A DNA stretch of 64,000 nt from Fusobacteriaceae bacterium (GTDB lineage: Bacteria; Fusobacteriota; Fusobacteriia; Fusobacteriales; Fusobacteriaceae). Shown in pieces: positions 30,125-39,684 of the stretch. The notes below the pieces were generated by a model, which worked only from the letters and a program-made list of their open reading frames with translations, did no database searches and was not told the origin of the DNA. The first letter of the stretch is position 1; every line of letters starts with the position of its first letter. Position numbers and translations under genes: made by a program. Location of the stretch: positions 1 through 64,000 of the forward strand of contig JAISTB010000009.1 in assembly GCA_031272775.1 (NCBI GenBank), read 5' to 3'.

Positions 30125-32980
30125 ATGCCAGGACAAAAGCAGATGGACGTTGTGATGTCTATCATGGGTCGGGTCGATAAGCTGCTGCCGAAAGGGATAC
30201 AGGATATTGCCGCCAAGGTCGGGGCGTTGGAGAGGGAACTGGCGAAGAAAAATTCAGAATTTGATAGAGCAGCAAAAAAAGAAGTTTCGGCTGTAAATCG
30301 CCTTAAATCTCTTAATGACGCCTATTTTAAAAACAAAAATGAAATTCAGAGATTGATCGACGTCAAGAAAAGCGTCGGCGCATTATCAACGGAAGAAGAG
30401 GCAAAATTGAGGGCGCTTGTGAAAGAAAATAAAAAATACGACACACAAATCACAAAAGTCAGTAAGTCAATAAAAGAATATCAAAATAATACGCATGGTC
30501 TTGCCGATGAACAGAACAAGCTGCAAAAGGAACTACATGAAACGGCAAAAGCCGCAAAAAGAATGGAAGCGCAAAACGCTATCAAAGAGCGGACAAAGAA
30601 TGCACTGAAGGGCGGACAAAATGCTATTTTATCGGGAGCAGCTTATTTAGGCAGAAAAGCCCTAATGGCTGGCGCGCTGGCCGGAGCTGCCGGGGTTTAT
30701 ACAGCGAAACAGGGGACCACAGAATATTTGACTTTTCAGCAACAAATGAAAAAAGTTCAAGCTGTTTCTTTAGCCACTGAAAAAGATTATATCAGACTTG
30801 AAGAGGCGGCATTGAAAGCTGGGGCCAGTACACAATTCACATCGACTCAGGCGGCTCAAGCTCTTGAAGAATTGTCAAGGGCAGGCAAATCCGTAGACGA
30901 CCAAATCGAACTACTTCCAAAATTATTGGATCTCGCCACGGCAAGCGGAGCCGATATGCAGCAATCCACCAAGATACTGCTCGGAACGATGGCCGCATTC
31001 CAAGTGCCGGTTAAAGATGCCGAAAAAGCCATGGACAAACTTGTCTATGTATCGGCCACGCGAAAAGTAGACATTGAAGGACTCGGAGAGGCCATCAAAT
31101 ACGTGGGCACCAAGGCGAACCTCATGGGAATCAGTCTTGACGAAACGGTCGCCGTCATCGGCATGCTCGGAGAGACAAACCTCGAAGGCGGACAAGCAGG
31201 TCGCAACTTAGCTGCCGGACTTGTCGACGCCTCACAAAAAGCCAAAAAATTTGGAATCAACATCAAAGACCAAAAGGGCAATTTCATAGGTTTTGTCAAA
31301 CTTTTGGAGCAAGTTGAAAAGAAAACGGCAAAGATGGGCAAAGTTGATCAAGCCAATTTCCTTTACAATATTTTTGGAGCGCAGGGATCCAAAACAGTTG
31401 GCGCGATGATGGTTTCGGAATATGGGGGATTCAAAGGAAGTCAAGCAATAAAGGCATATGAAGCGACAATGGCTGACCATGCACAAGGGGCGACACAAAA
31501 AACAGCAAACATCATGCGCGAAGGAGCTGCCGGAGCAATAACAGCCCTTAAATCAGCGTGGAATAACTTCCAAATAATCGTCGGGAAAATGATTTTTTCT
31601 GATGCGGTTGTGGATAAGGTCAAAGCGCTAAGCAATTATATCGGAAAATTGGTTCTTGTATTAAATGGAAATTGGGAAGATGCGGTGAATGATAAAGTCG
31701 TCGGGTTTTGGTATAAAATCAGAATCAAAATCATCAATTTTATTAAAGATCTGAAAAAAATATTTGCCCCTGCAGCCGAAACAATCAGAAGCTGGTTTCC
31801 CAAAGAAACCCCCGGATTAGGATTTTTTAAACTAATTGGCGATGGAGTTTTAAAACTTGCCAATGCCTTTGCATTCGCCATTCGGACTATAGACCCGATT
31901 ATAAAAATTATCCAAAAAATAGGCCCGGATACTGTCGCCGTCGGATTATCTGTCGTCATGGCGGGAGCAAAAGTTGTTTCGACAATATCGAACATAAAAG
32001 AGGCAATTATCAAAGCGGGAGGCGTTTTCAAAGCAATCGGGGCAGCATCAAACGTGTTCAATCCCTGGGTAATCCTTATCACCGTAATCGCCACGGCCGC
32101 ATATTTTATCTGGAAAAACTGGGAGCCGATAAAAGCCTGGTTTATTGCATTTTGGGAAAAAATCAAAGCAATCGCAAATTCTGTCAAGGAACGCATAGTT
32201 ACTATTTGTGACAAGATAAAACTATTTGCTGCCTCAATAATAGAAGCCGTATCAAATGTCCAAGAATTCTGGCAAAAGTGGAAAGACGAATATCCGTTTC
32301 TGCAACACGTTGAAAACGGCATCCGCTTGATCGGCGCTCCGATCTTTGCTCTGATAGACGCCGCCAAAGAATTCTGGACCCACTGGAAAGAAGGCGACGG
32401 CATCGTCGGCAGCCTTCTGGCCGCCTTCGGGACATTCTTTGACAGCCTATGGAATACATTCAAAACATGGGTGGGCGACATTCTCAACGAAATCGCAAAG
32501 ATTCCCGCAAAAGCAATAGAATCCGCCAAAAATTTTTTTGTCGGCAAAGCGGGCAAAGACCCCGTCGTGGATCCGAACCTAACCTTTGCCGGTACGATCT
32601 ATGGAACCCACGCCAAAGGCCTTGCAAACGTCCCGTTTGATAACTATCTTTCCTACCTGCACGCGGGCGAAAGAGTCCTCACGGCCGCAGAAAACAGATC
32701 ATTTACAAGCCTGTTCGGCTCCCAAATCGGCGCGATCAACAAAAGAGGCGGAATCCTTGACCGCGTGTCGACCACAGCCTCAAACTATAACACAAGCAAC
32801 ACCTATAAAAACGGCGACAACAGCGAATCTTTTTCTTTTTCCATCGGCAACATCACCATCGGCGGCAACGCCGACGCGGGAATCGCCTCGCAGATCGGGG
32901 AAGAGATCGCCAAGCGCGTCCGGATAGAACTGAAAAAGAGGGATGATGCCAAACATGACAGGGAAAGAAGAAAGCTATAA
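30125..32980 (+). CDS. Tape measure protein (TP901 family)
   Basis: 951 aa. An N-terminal coiled coil (VGALERELAKKNSEFDRAAK) is followed by the TP901 core: YLTFQQQMKKVQAVSLATEK, TQFTSTQAAQALEELSRAGK, ASGADMQQSTKILLGTMAAF, and GETNLEGGQAGRNLAAGLVD. Central hydrophobic helices (about 640-690) could span the membrane during DNA entry. C-terminal SYLHAGERVLTAAENRSF is common in tape measures. Protein length sets tail length. GGAGGAG upstream of ATG. Confidence 0.93.
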   Translation: MPGQKQMDVVMSIMGRVDKLLPKGIQDIAAKVGALERELAKKNSEFDRAAKKEVSAVNRLKSLNDAYFKNKNEIQRLIDVKKSVGALSTEEEAKLRALVKENKKYDTQITKVSKSIKEYQNNTHGLADEQNKLQKELHETAKAAKRMEAQNAIKERTKNALKGGQNAILSGAAYLGRKALMAGALAGAAGVYTAKQGTTEYLTFQQQMKKVQAVSLATEKDYIRLEEAALKAGASTQFTSTQAAQALEELSRAGKSVDDQIELLPKLLDLATASGADMQQSTKILLGTMAAFQVPVKDAEKAMDKLVYVSATRKVDIEGLGEAIKYVGTKANLMGISLDETVAVIGMLGETNLEGGQAGRNLAAGLVDASQKAKKFGINIKDQKGNFIGFVKLLEQVEKKTAKMGKVDQANFLYNIFGAQGSKTVGAMMVSEYGGFKGSQAIKAYEATMADHAQGATQKTANIMREGAAGAITALKSAWNNFQIIVGKMIFSDAVVDKVKALSNYIGKLVLVLNGNWEDAVNDKVVGFWYKIRIKIINFIKDLKKIFAPAAETIRSWFPKETPGLGFFKLIGDGVLKLANAFAFAIRTIDPIIKIIQKIGPDTVAVGLSVVMAGAKVVSTISNIKEAIIKAGGVFKAIGAASNVFNPWVILITVIATAAYFIWKNWEPIKAWFIAFWEKIKAIANSVKERIVTICDKIKLFAASIIEAVSNVQEFWQKWKDEYPFLQHVENGIRLIGAPIFALIDAAKEFWTHWKEGDGIVGSLLAAFGTFFDSLWNTFKTWVGDILNEIAKIPAKAIESAKNFFVGKAGKDPVVDPNLTFAGTIYGTHAKGLANVPFDNYLSYLHAGERVLTAAENRSFTSLFGSQIGAINKRGGILDRVSTTASNYNTSNTYKNGDNSESFSFSIGNITIGGNADAGIASQIGEEIAKRVRIELKKRDDAKHDRERRKL

Positions 32981-33176
32981 CACATACGAAACAGAACAGG
33001 GCGACACCTGGGACCTGATCGCCTTCAAAGTCTATGGTCAGGAACGCCGGATGGTTGACCTCATAGACGCAAACATCGAATTCTCCAACGTCGTCTTTTT
33101 TACAGACGGCATCCTGCTGATCGTTCCGGCCATCCCGCCTGAAGAAAAGGAAGGAGTCGCGCCATGGGCATCATGA
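32943..33176 (+). CDS. Tail protein X (LysM-like)
   Basis: 77 aa, overlapping the tape measure gene by 38 bp. YETEQGDTWDLIAFKVYGQE and FTDGILLIVPAIPPEE are the LysM-like gpX signature. A small hub-associated tail protein, next to gpD as in P2. Confidence 0.9.
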   Translation: MMPNMTGKEESYNTYETEQGDTWDLIAFKVYGQERRMVDLIDANIEFSNVVFFTDGILLIVPAIPPEEKEGVAPWAS

Positions 33177-34186
33177 GACGCGCAAACGCACAGATACTAC
33201 TGGATGGCGCGGATATTACCGCGCCGCTTGCGCCCTATCTACAACAGGTTACGGTCACGGATCACCTCGAGGGGGAACTGGACGATCTGCAAATCACGCT
33301 GGTCAACACTGAAAACAAATTTCTATCCGCCGGATGGGGTTTCAAGAAGAAACAGCAACTCAGCCTTTTGATCCTCTCCCACTACTGGGAAAACGAATTC
33401 GAAGCGACACAGATCGCGAAAGCCGGAATCTTTTTTCTTGATGAAAAAAGCTACAACAAGGAGACCGCCACCATAAAAGCCATATCAGCCCCCCTGAAGG
33501 CGAAAAACGTCGAGCGGAGCAAGACATGGGAAAAGATAAGCCTGGAGGATCTCGGGCAGGAATTTGCCACCAAGTACGATCTGGAGTACCAATATTTACC
33601 CGAGAAGGAAATCCAGCTGAAAAACCTCATGCAGGAAAAGGAAACCGATTTCGCTTTCTTCTCCAAAATCGCGGACGAACAGGGCGTCAAGGTAAAATTG
33701 ACCTATAACAAGCTCGTCCTTTTTTCCGAAGAAGATTTTGCCGCCAAACTGCCGACTGCCATGGTCGACATGAACAACGTCATCGACTACCAGATCACCG
33801 ACAAAAGCGACGACATCTATGACGCCATAGAAGTCACCTACAAGAGCACCAAAACGAACAAAAAGGAAACCGTCAAGCTGACGTGGGCGGAAATTACTGG
33901 AGGGACGGTCGAGGATGAACCGGAAAAAGTCCTGCGGGTCGAGGCGAAAAGCAAGGTAGACGACATGCGGGCATACGCGAAAAACGAGCTGGAACAGGCC
34001 AACAAGTGGGAAATAGAAATCGAGATCACAGAAGTCGGCCGCCGGACGATATACGCCGGATGTACGGTCATGCTGGTCAATAGTGGGGAATACGGCGGAA
34101 AATACCTCGTGACCACGGTCACCAACACGCTGCCCGGATGGCAGACGAAATACAAATGCTATAAGATCAAGGCGGAGGCAAAATGA
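33164..34186 (+). CDS. Phage late control D protein (gpD, tail hub)
   Basis: 340 aa, hub of the baseplate. LLDGADITAPLAPYLQQVTV, GIFFLDEKSYNKETATIKAI, and MQEKETDFAFFSKIADEQGV match the gpD family; the C-terminal WQTKYKCYKIKAE fits its final beta strand. Overlaps X by 13 bp. Confidence 0.9.
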   Translation: MGIMRRANAQILLDGADITAPLAPYLQQVTVTDHLEGELDDLQITLVNTENKFLSAGWGFKKKQQLSLLILSHYWENEFEATQIAKAGIFFLDEKSYNKETATIKAISAPLKAKNVERSKTWEKISLEDLGQEFATKYDLEYQYLPEKEIQLKNLMQEKETDFAFFSKIADEQGVKVKLTYNKLVLFSEEDFAAKLPTAMVDMNNVIDYQITDKSDDIYDAIEVTYKSTKTNKKETVKLTWAEITGGTVEDEPEKVLRVEAKSKVDDMRAYAKNELEQANKWEIEIEITEVGRRTIYAGCTVMLVNSGEYGGKYLVTTVTNTLPGWQTKYKCYKIKAEAK

Positions 34187-34650
34187 AACAACTACGGGGC
34201 GGCCCCGGCACCATACAAGACTTTGACGCCGCGACATACACGGCGCGGGTAAAGCTCGAAGAAGACGAGGACATGATCACGGACTTTCTGCCGGTCCTAT
34301 CGCCGGTCGTCTTCGGGAATCGCATCACAGGACCAATGAAACCGGGAACCCCGGTTTTTGTTATTTTTGCCGGTGATGGCAATGATCAGGCCGATCGGGG
34401 AATGATCGTCGGCGGGTATTTCACCACGGAAAACACGCCTGCGGCCGTCAAAGATCATTTCGTCTTTGATTTCGGCGGCAGCAAGCTGGACATCGACGAA
34501 GGCGGGACCATCACGCTGACCGCTTCGAACTTTGTCATAAGCGGAAACATGACGCAGAACGGCGTATATACCAACAACGGAACGGACGTCACGCACCACG
34601 ATCACGGCGGAATTACCCCGGGCGGGGCAAAGACGGATCCGATGCAGTAA
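34183..34650 (+). CDS. Baseplate spike protein (gpV-like)
   Basis: 155 aa. N-terminal OB-like domain (GTIQDFDAATYTARVKLEED) and a C-terminal beta-helical spike (GGTITLTASNFVISGNMTQN) ending in THHDHGG, the metal-binding apex motif of short spikes. It punctures the host envelope. Overlaps gpD by ATGA. Confidence 0.85.
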   Translation: MKQLRGGPGTIQDFDAATYTARVKLEEDEDMITDFLPVLSPVVFGNRITGPMKPGTPVFVIFAGDGNDQADRGMIVGGYFTTENTPAAVKDHFVFDFGGSKLDIDEGGTITLTASNFVISGNMTQNGVYTNNGTDVTHHDHGGITPGGAKTDPMQ

Positions 34651-34659
34651 GGAGGGAAC

Positions 34660-35235
34660 ATGGGAATTTTGGGAGCGATCAGCACCGCCGTCAATTTCCT
34701 GAATACGTTTAATATTTTCAACTATGCCGGATCAATCGGGAGTTATGGGCCATTGACTTTCCAAGTGTCCGAACGCAAGCAACTGACTCCGCGTGATTTT
34801 TCCATCACGTATAAAGGACGATCCACAAAACACCAACGGCTCGGCACGGTAGACATCACAGAATTCCAAACACGGGAGCTGCGTACGGCTACAGTGCCCA
34901 TCAAACTCATCGGGACGCGGACATCCATCCCTGGATTCATGAACACGGTCCAGCGGATCGCGGAGAACGGAGAACATTATTCACTCATTATCGGCGGCCG
35001 CAGCTTCGGCACCTACAGCCTGACAAGCGTCGGGATCAAATATGTTTACACAGCCACGAACGGGCATCCGGCTATCGCCGAAGCGGACCTCAATCTCGAA
35101 GAATATGTGCCCGCCATCAATAGGGTTGGCGCTGAAATTTCCGGAATTCTGGGAACGGTGGCGGCCGTCGGGACGGCCATCGCCGAAAAGAACGTCGGGG
35201 CCATCGCAAGTCTGGCGGGTGGTCGTCTGTGGTAA
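34660..35235 (+). CDS. Tail protein (gpU-like)
   Basis: 191 aa. SYGPLTFQVSERKQLTPRDF and IGGRSFGTYSLTSVGIKYVY look like the GpU family; C-terminal glycine/alanine-rich helix. GGAGG upstream; overlaps the W gene by 7 bp. Family by position and weak pattern. Confidence 0.6.
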   Translation: MGILGAISTAVNFLNTFNIFNYAGSIGSYGPLTFQVSERKQLTPRDFSITYKGRSTKHQRLGTVDITEFQTRELRTATVPIKLIGTRTSIPGFMNTVQRIAENGEHYSLIIGGRSFGTYSLTSVGIKYVYTATNGHPAIAEADLNLEEYVPAINRVGAEISGILGTVAAVGTAIAEKNVGAIASLAGGRLW

Positions 35236-35519
35236 AAGAACTTGACAGCCAAATCCGGCCGGATGTTGACACGAGCAATCCGATATATCAATTCTGGACG
35301 CTCCTCAATACAAAACGAGGCACAGTCCCACTTTTCCGCGACATCGGTATTGACGCGAGAATAATTGACAAGCCGATCAATGTAATCGAGAATGTCATCC
35401 AAGCCGAACTTACGCAACAGGTAAAAAAATATATTCCAGAAATCGAAATAATCAACATATTAAGCCAATATATCGAAACCGGCTTGTCCATAAAGGCAAA
35501 AATTGAGGTGATCACATGA
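35229..35519 (+). CDS. Baseplate wedge protein (gpW/gp25 family)
   Basis: 96 aa. FWTLLNTKRGTVPLFRDIGI is the gp25-like signature (EIRT/PLxP type region), followed by VIENVIQAELTQQVKKYIPE. It nucleates baseplate wedge and sheath assembly. Overlaps J by ATGA. Confidence 0.88.
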   Translation: MVKELDSQIRPDVDTSNPIYQFWTLLNTKRGTVPLFRDIGIDARIIDKPINVIENVIQAELTQQVKKYIPEIEIINILSQYIETGLSIKAKIEVIT

Positions 35520-36631
35520 GCGTATTTACGCCGGACCCGAAACTCAAACTTATCGAATCCGAACCGCTGGAAATCTATGACCAGATGATCGCGGCGCACA
35601 GGGAAAAGACCGGGAAAGATGTGCCGGTAGTATCGGAGATCAGCTATATTTATGCGACGGTGGCCGATTATCTGGCCATCATCAAGGCGACTATGAACGA
35701 TATCGCCCGGCAGAACTATCTGCCATACGCGCGCAACATCCGACTGGACCTCAAAGGCATGAACTACGGTACAAGGGGTGCGCGTCTGCCAGGCAGTGCG
35801 GCCATGACAACCATGCGCTGTCACATTTCCATTCCAGCGCCGGTTCCGGTCATGATCCCGGCCGGGACGAGATTCCTATATCAAGAACACCTTTTCCACG
35901 CGCCTGCGAATCACACGATTCCCGTTGGCGAGGATTATGTCGACGTACCGGTTATCTGCAATGACATAGGCGACATCGGGGACCTTCCCACAGGCGTTAT
36001 CACCGAAATCGTGGACAGATATGAATATTATGGGTCAGTGGAAAATATCACGCAAGTAACCGGAGGCAGGGAATCCGAAACCGATGACGAATATCGAACG
36101 CGCCTGGAACTACTTCCGGAATCTTTCACATCTGCCGGTGCAGAAGGAGCGTATATTTATTGGCTCCTGCAAGCGTCGACGCTCGTGACGGACGTGCGCA
36201 TTCTGACCCCGTCGGCAAACCACTTGAATATCTATGTCATCAATGGCCAGACATTACTATCACAAGAGCAAAAAGATGCGATCCTGGACTATTTATACAA
36301 CGAACCACAAAAAAAGATCCGCGCTATGGGTGACGTAATTCAGATCCTTGACCCGCTGAGTATAAACTTTACACTGGACATCAATTTCCAGCTCTACGAG
36401 ACCGCTGCCGAAAACGCTGTAGATGTCGAAGCTCAACTACTGTCGGCGCTTACGGACTATACAAACGGATTCAAGATGGGCACGGAACTGCTGCTGCAAG
36501 ACATCGAATATATTTGTAAAAGCAATAAAAACATTCGAAAGATTACGTTCAACGATCCAACACTTGACATTATTCCGGCCGAAACCACAATCTTGATCTG
36601 CACAGCGATTTCGCTACACCCGGAAGAGTGA
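35516..36631 (+). CDS. Baseplate protein J
   Basis: 371 aa. IKATMNDIARQNYLPYARNI, then IPAGTRFLYQEHLFHAPANH, DIGDIGDLPTGVITEIVDRY, and GGRESETDDEYRTRLELLPE are the classical gpJ pattern. Forms the baseplate wedge with W and I. Confidence 0.95.
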   Translation: MSVFTPDPKLKLIESEPLEIYDQMIAAHREKTGKDVPVVSEISYIYATVADYLAIIKATMNDIARQNYLPYARNIRLDLKGMNYGTRGARLPGSAAMTTMRCHISIPAPVPVMIPAGTRFLYQEHLFHAPANHTIPVGEDYVDVPVICNDIGDIGDLPTGVITEIVDRYEYYGSVENITQVTGGRESETDDEYRTRLELLPESFTSAGAEGAYIYWLLQASTLVTDVRILTPSANHLNIYVINGQTLLSQEQKDAILDYLYNEPQKKIRAMGDVIQILDPLSINFTLDINFQLYETAAENAVDVEAQLLSALTDYTNGFKMGTELLLQDIEYICKSNKNIRKITFNDPTLDIIPAETTILICTAISLHPEE

Positions 36632-36635
36632 TGCC

Positions 36636-37277
36636 ATGTCGATCATGAAAACCATTTTTTCAGACGGGATCTTGAAGCAGCTCGCGCCCGACCTCATACG
36701 CGACAGCGCCATACTGGCAGTCATTGAAGAAGCGATCAAAACGCACCTGATTGAAAACATTAGATTCCTTGTTTTTCTGGACCGCGTCGACGAATTTACA
36801 GATAAGGAATGCGACCTCGCGGCCAAAGAGCTGCACATTGACTGGTACGACGGCACCATGACGCTGGCAGAAAAGCGGAAAAGCTGCAAAGAGTCATTTA
36901 TATTACATGCAACATTCGGAACTCCAGGAGCCGTACAGGATCTCCTGGATATTTTTTTCTCCGACGCGCAGATATTGGAATGGTGGGAATACAGCGGCGA
37001 TCCGGGGCATTTCAAATTTATGGTAAACGGTACCGCGCCGGAATATATATCACGGATCATCAACCGGATCGAGCATGTCAAGAAAAAAAGCCAGATCCTT
37101 GATTCCATGACGTTCCGGACGGTGATATCAAAAAAGATCGGCCTCAAGACCGGTTGTAAAAAGACGGAGGCGCAATCTATCACAGAAAGTCGCGCAGGAA
37201 TCTGGCTGGAACCGCTGGGCGTACCGATAAATAAAGGATTGAGCGTCAACCAAACACAGAGCGCAGGAGGTGATTAA
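36636..37277 (+). CDS. Tail protein I
   Basis: 213 aa. FLDRVDEFTDKECDLAAKEL, HIDWYDGTMTLAEKRKSCKE, and FGTPGAVQDLLDIFFSDAQI are diagnostic of P2 gpI, which connects wedge to tail fibre. Confidence 0.9.
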   Translation: MSIMKTIFSDGILKQLAPDLIRDSAILAVIEEAIKTHLIENIRFLVFLDRVDEFTDKECDLAAKELHIDWYDGTMTLAEKRKSCKESFILHATFGTPGAVQDLLDIFFSDAQILEWWEYSGDPGHFKFMVNGTAPEYISRIINRIEHVKKKSQILDSMTFRTVISKKIGLKTGCKKTEAQSITESRAGIWLEPLGVPINKGLSVNQTQSAGGD

Positions 37278-38057
37278 ATGGCAGTATTTCAAGGTTACAC
37301 CATCACAAATGCCGGTCGGCTCCTTATCGCTTCAGTGGGGATCGGCTCAGACATCTTATTTTTTACGCAAGGGGAACTGGGTGCTGGGCGCTACAGCGGG
37401 AATCCAAGAGAAATCACGGAACTCGTAGACAAGAGAATGGATCTCGCGTGTATCGACAAAATCGTCGATATCAGCTATGACTCAAACGAACAGCCGGTAT
37501 ATAAGCTCATCATCAAGCTACAACTTACAAATGCCAACCTAACCACATCATTCCACGCAAACGAGCTTGCCATCAAGGCCAGATTAGGGAGCGGTCCGGA
37601 AATTCTGTTTGCGTATGGAATGGTAGAAGCGGGCGACTATGACACTATTCCATCGAATACGCTGTCTCCGACGTATATCGTCGCTTACGACTTCGTCATG
37701 GAGTTCGAAAACAACGATCAGGCTGATATCGTCATCGGACATTCCGAGGTTGTCACGCTGGAAACCGGAGACAGGCGATATACAAAGACAGGGCTGCAAT
37801 ATATCGGAGAACTGGGCGACGGGCGGCAAATGCTCATTTCCGGCGGTGTGTACAAAGGCGCAAACGAAACATATTACAAGAATATCGGCGACAATCGCGA
37901 ATGGGCGGCGGGCAATACGACCCCGGACTACCAGCTGAAGCCGGTCACGTGGGAAAGGCATGAGCAGGACATACAAAACATCATGGCCTTTCTGGGCCTG
38001 CTTAACTTGACGTCAGCCATCGGGGCTGATTATCTTGATGATTTCTATCTCGGATAG
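37278..38057 (+). CDS. Tail fibre / tail-collar protein
   Basis: 259 aa. The N-terminal half (FQGYTITNAGRLLIASVGIG and LTTSFHANELAIKARLGSGP) is the baseplate-binding DUF3751 domain of P2-like tail fibres. Short for a fibre; receptor binding is probably passed to the DGR variable protein two genes later. Starts one base after gpI. Confidence 0.88.
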   Translation: MAVFQGYTITNAGRLLIASVGIGSDILFFTQGELGAGRYSGNPREITELVDKRMDLACIDKIVDISYDSNEQPVYKLIIKLQLTNANLTTSFHANELAIKARLGSGPEILFAYGMVEAGDYDTIPSNTLSPTYIVAYDFVMEFENNDQADIVIGHSEVVTLETGDRRYTKTGLQYIGELGDGRQMLISGGVYKGANETYYKNIGDNREWAAGNTTPDYQLKPVTWERHEQDIQNIMAFLGLLNLTSAIGADYLDDFYLG

Positions 38058-38068
38058 ACGGAGGAAAA

Positions 38069-38443
38069 GTGAAAGGAATCAGTAAAATCAAAACAAAAAC
38101 AGACCTCACCAATATGCACAACATGGCTATAAATGGCCATATCAACCGAAACGAATGGAAAAAAGAACTGGAAACGCTGGGGGCTGAAAAAATTATATAT
38201 CTCCCTGTGCTTGAAAATGACGGCACACACATCAAAGTAACCAAAAACGACAATATCACGGCCGTCGGAAAAGAGCTTGTCACAGAACAAGATGAAAACG
38301 GGCAATCTGTGGAATATTTCAGGATACCGGCCGCCGGGTTTACTGAAATTTATTATCCGGTATCATACGGATTTCCGAATCTTGAAAAGATCGGCGTCTC
38401 TAAAGCTGAAATCGACGCTATGATCGCGGAGGTGAGCGCCTAA
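38069..38443 (+). CDS. Unknown fibre-associated protein
   Basis: 124 aa from GTG 38069 with GGAGG 4 nt upstream. HINRNEWKKELETLGAEKII then beta-rich ENDGTHIKVTKNDNITAVGK and a helical end. It links the fibre gene and the DGR variable protein (stop overlaps the next start). Probable fibre connector or chaperone; inference. Confidence 0.55.
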   Translation: MKGISKIKTKTDLTNMHNMAINGHINRNEWKKELETLGAEKIIYLPVLENDGTHIKVTKNDNITAVGKELVTEQDENGQSVEYFRIPAAGFTEIYYPVSYGFPNLEKIGVSKAEIDAMIAEVSA

Positions 38444-39561
38444 TGTCTTTAGCCCGTACATTTATTGACGACGCGTCCAAAATCAACCCCCTCGCAAAAC
38501 TGACGGTCGAAAAACTTTCCTACATTTCCAGCTTGACGGCTCCTCAAAAAGATTATTTGCAAGCAAACGGCGACGCCGCTCTTGTACTTCTGCAAGGGAC
38601 AATGATCGGGGTCGGACAGTCCATATTCCGGACCGAGGACGATGTTGTCGTCAATGCCTCAAATCTTGACTCCGGTGCCTTCCAAAACGGTAAAGATTAT
38701 TATGTCTATGCCTGCGAACCGGCAGCCGGAAACGTGGCCGATATTGTGATATCCCTGAATGCGACTTACCCAATCGGGAAAAGTCCCGACAACTCCCGAA
38801 AAATTGGAGGATTCCACTATGGATCGTGTCGCCGGGTTTCGGACACGCTGACCCCGATCAATACGTCGGAAATTGAAAGAGGCACCGGATGGGAAGATAA
38901 TATCTACTTCGGAATAAAGCCCTTTTCCGTGTGGACGCTGCTTCATCGCCCTGTGTGCGAACCTGAGGGCATGGCCTATGTCAAGGCCCTCGGCCTGTGG
39001 GTTGATATTTATATCACTTCGACGAATTTCCTGTCCGAATACGGTGTGGTGCCGATTACTGGGACGGAGGGGCTTTCTTACTATGACTACATGGAAAAAT
39101 TATCAAGAATCACCGGCAAAAGGCCGCTGTCGATGTCTGAATTCTGGCATGCGGCGGATGGGTCGCCAAACGGCCAGGATGGGAATAATAACTATGCCTG
39201 GTCGGCCACAACCAACACTGCAAGAAATCCTTGTGGGCTTATTGATAAAGCAGTTTCCATCTATGGTTTAATGGACTGCTCCGGGAACGTCTGGGAAATT
39301 TCCGGCAACGATTTTTCATGGACGACTCAGAACTGGGGATCCACTGTGTCGCCGACGGTCGGGCCGTGGCAGTTTAGAAACGCGACCGAAGTGGTAAAAG
39401 GCGCAATTCATGCTGTAATAGATAATGACCTGAGAATGGCTTTAAATGGCGGCGCTTGGAATGACGGGGCCTCGTGTGGCTCGCGCTGCGCCGCTCTGGC
39501 TAATATGCCGTGGAGTGTCAACGCTCATGTGGGCTTCCGTGGTGCGGCCGTGAGTCTTTAG
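38443..39561 (+). CDS. DGR variable protein (C-type-lectin/FGE-sulfatase-like fold)
   Basis: 372 aa, start within TAATG of the previous stop. The C-terminal 200 residues carry the FGE/CLec pattern: MAYVKALGLWVDIYITSTNF, YYDYMEKLSRITGKRPLSMS, EFWHAADGSPNG, YGLMDCSGNVWEISGNDFSW, and the final GGAWNDGASCGSRCAALANM ... HVGFRGAAVSL. The last part is encoded by the variable repeat (39449-39553), and the varied residues are surface loop positions in this fold. As the last gene of the fibre cluster it is the likely receptor-binding tip. Confidence 0.93.
   Translation: MSLARTFIDDASKINPLAKLTVEKLSYISSLTAPQKDYLQANGDAALVLLQGTMIGVGQSIFRTEDDVVVNASNLDSGAFQNGKDYYVYACEPAAGNVADIVISLNATYPIGKSPDNSRKIGGFHYGSCRRVSDTLTPINTSEIERGTGWEDNIYFGIKPFSVWTLLHRPVCEPEGMAYVKALGLWVDIYITSTNFLSEYGVVPITGTEGLSYYDYMEKLSRITGKRPLSMSEFWHAADGSPNGQDGNNNYAWSATTNTARNPCGLIDKAVSIYGLMDCSGNVWEISGNDFSWTTQNWGSTVSPTVGPWQFRNATEVVKGAIHAVIDNDLRMALNGGAWNDGASCGSRCAALANMPWSVNAHVGFRGAAVSL
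39449..39553 (+). repeat. DGR variable repeat (VR)
   Basis: 105 bp at the 3' end of the variable-protein gene, aligned without gaps to the template at 40061-40165. There are 11 differences and every one is at a template adenine (A to G or C here). The last 25 bp are identical and contain only one A, at the very end, fitting the initiation-of-mutagenic-homing zone. Confidence 0.96.
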
Positions 39562-39584
39562 ATTGTTTCTCTGGTCTCTGGTTT

Positions 39585-39608
39585 CGGCCGTAGCGTAAGC
39601 GGAGGCCG
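39585..39608. other. Hairpin downstream of the variable repeat
   Basis: CGGCC (39585-39589) and GGCCG (39604-39608) with an inner GC-GTAA-GC can form a stem about 30 bp after the VR. Other DGRs have a hairpin or cruciform at this place that aids homing. Confidence 0.45.
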
Positions 39609-39625
39609 TCAAAAAATCAAAAAAA

Positions 39626-39654
39626 TTGACTTTTTGTCAAAAAAATGGTAATCT
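39626..39654 (+). promoter_or_regulatory. Promoter of avd-TR-RT
   Basis: TTGACT (39626-39631), 17-bp spacer, TAATCT (39649-39654). A TTGAC-TTTTT-GTCAA palindrome overlaps the -35, possibly an operator. It lets the retroelement be transcribed apart from the late operon. Confidence 0.65.
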
Positions 39655-39684
39655 GATAGAAAGTCAAAAAATGGAAGGCTACGG

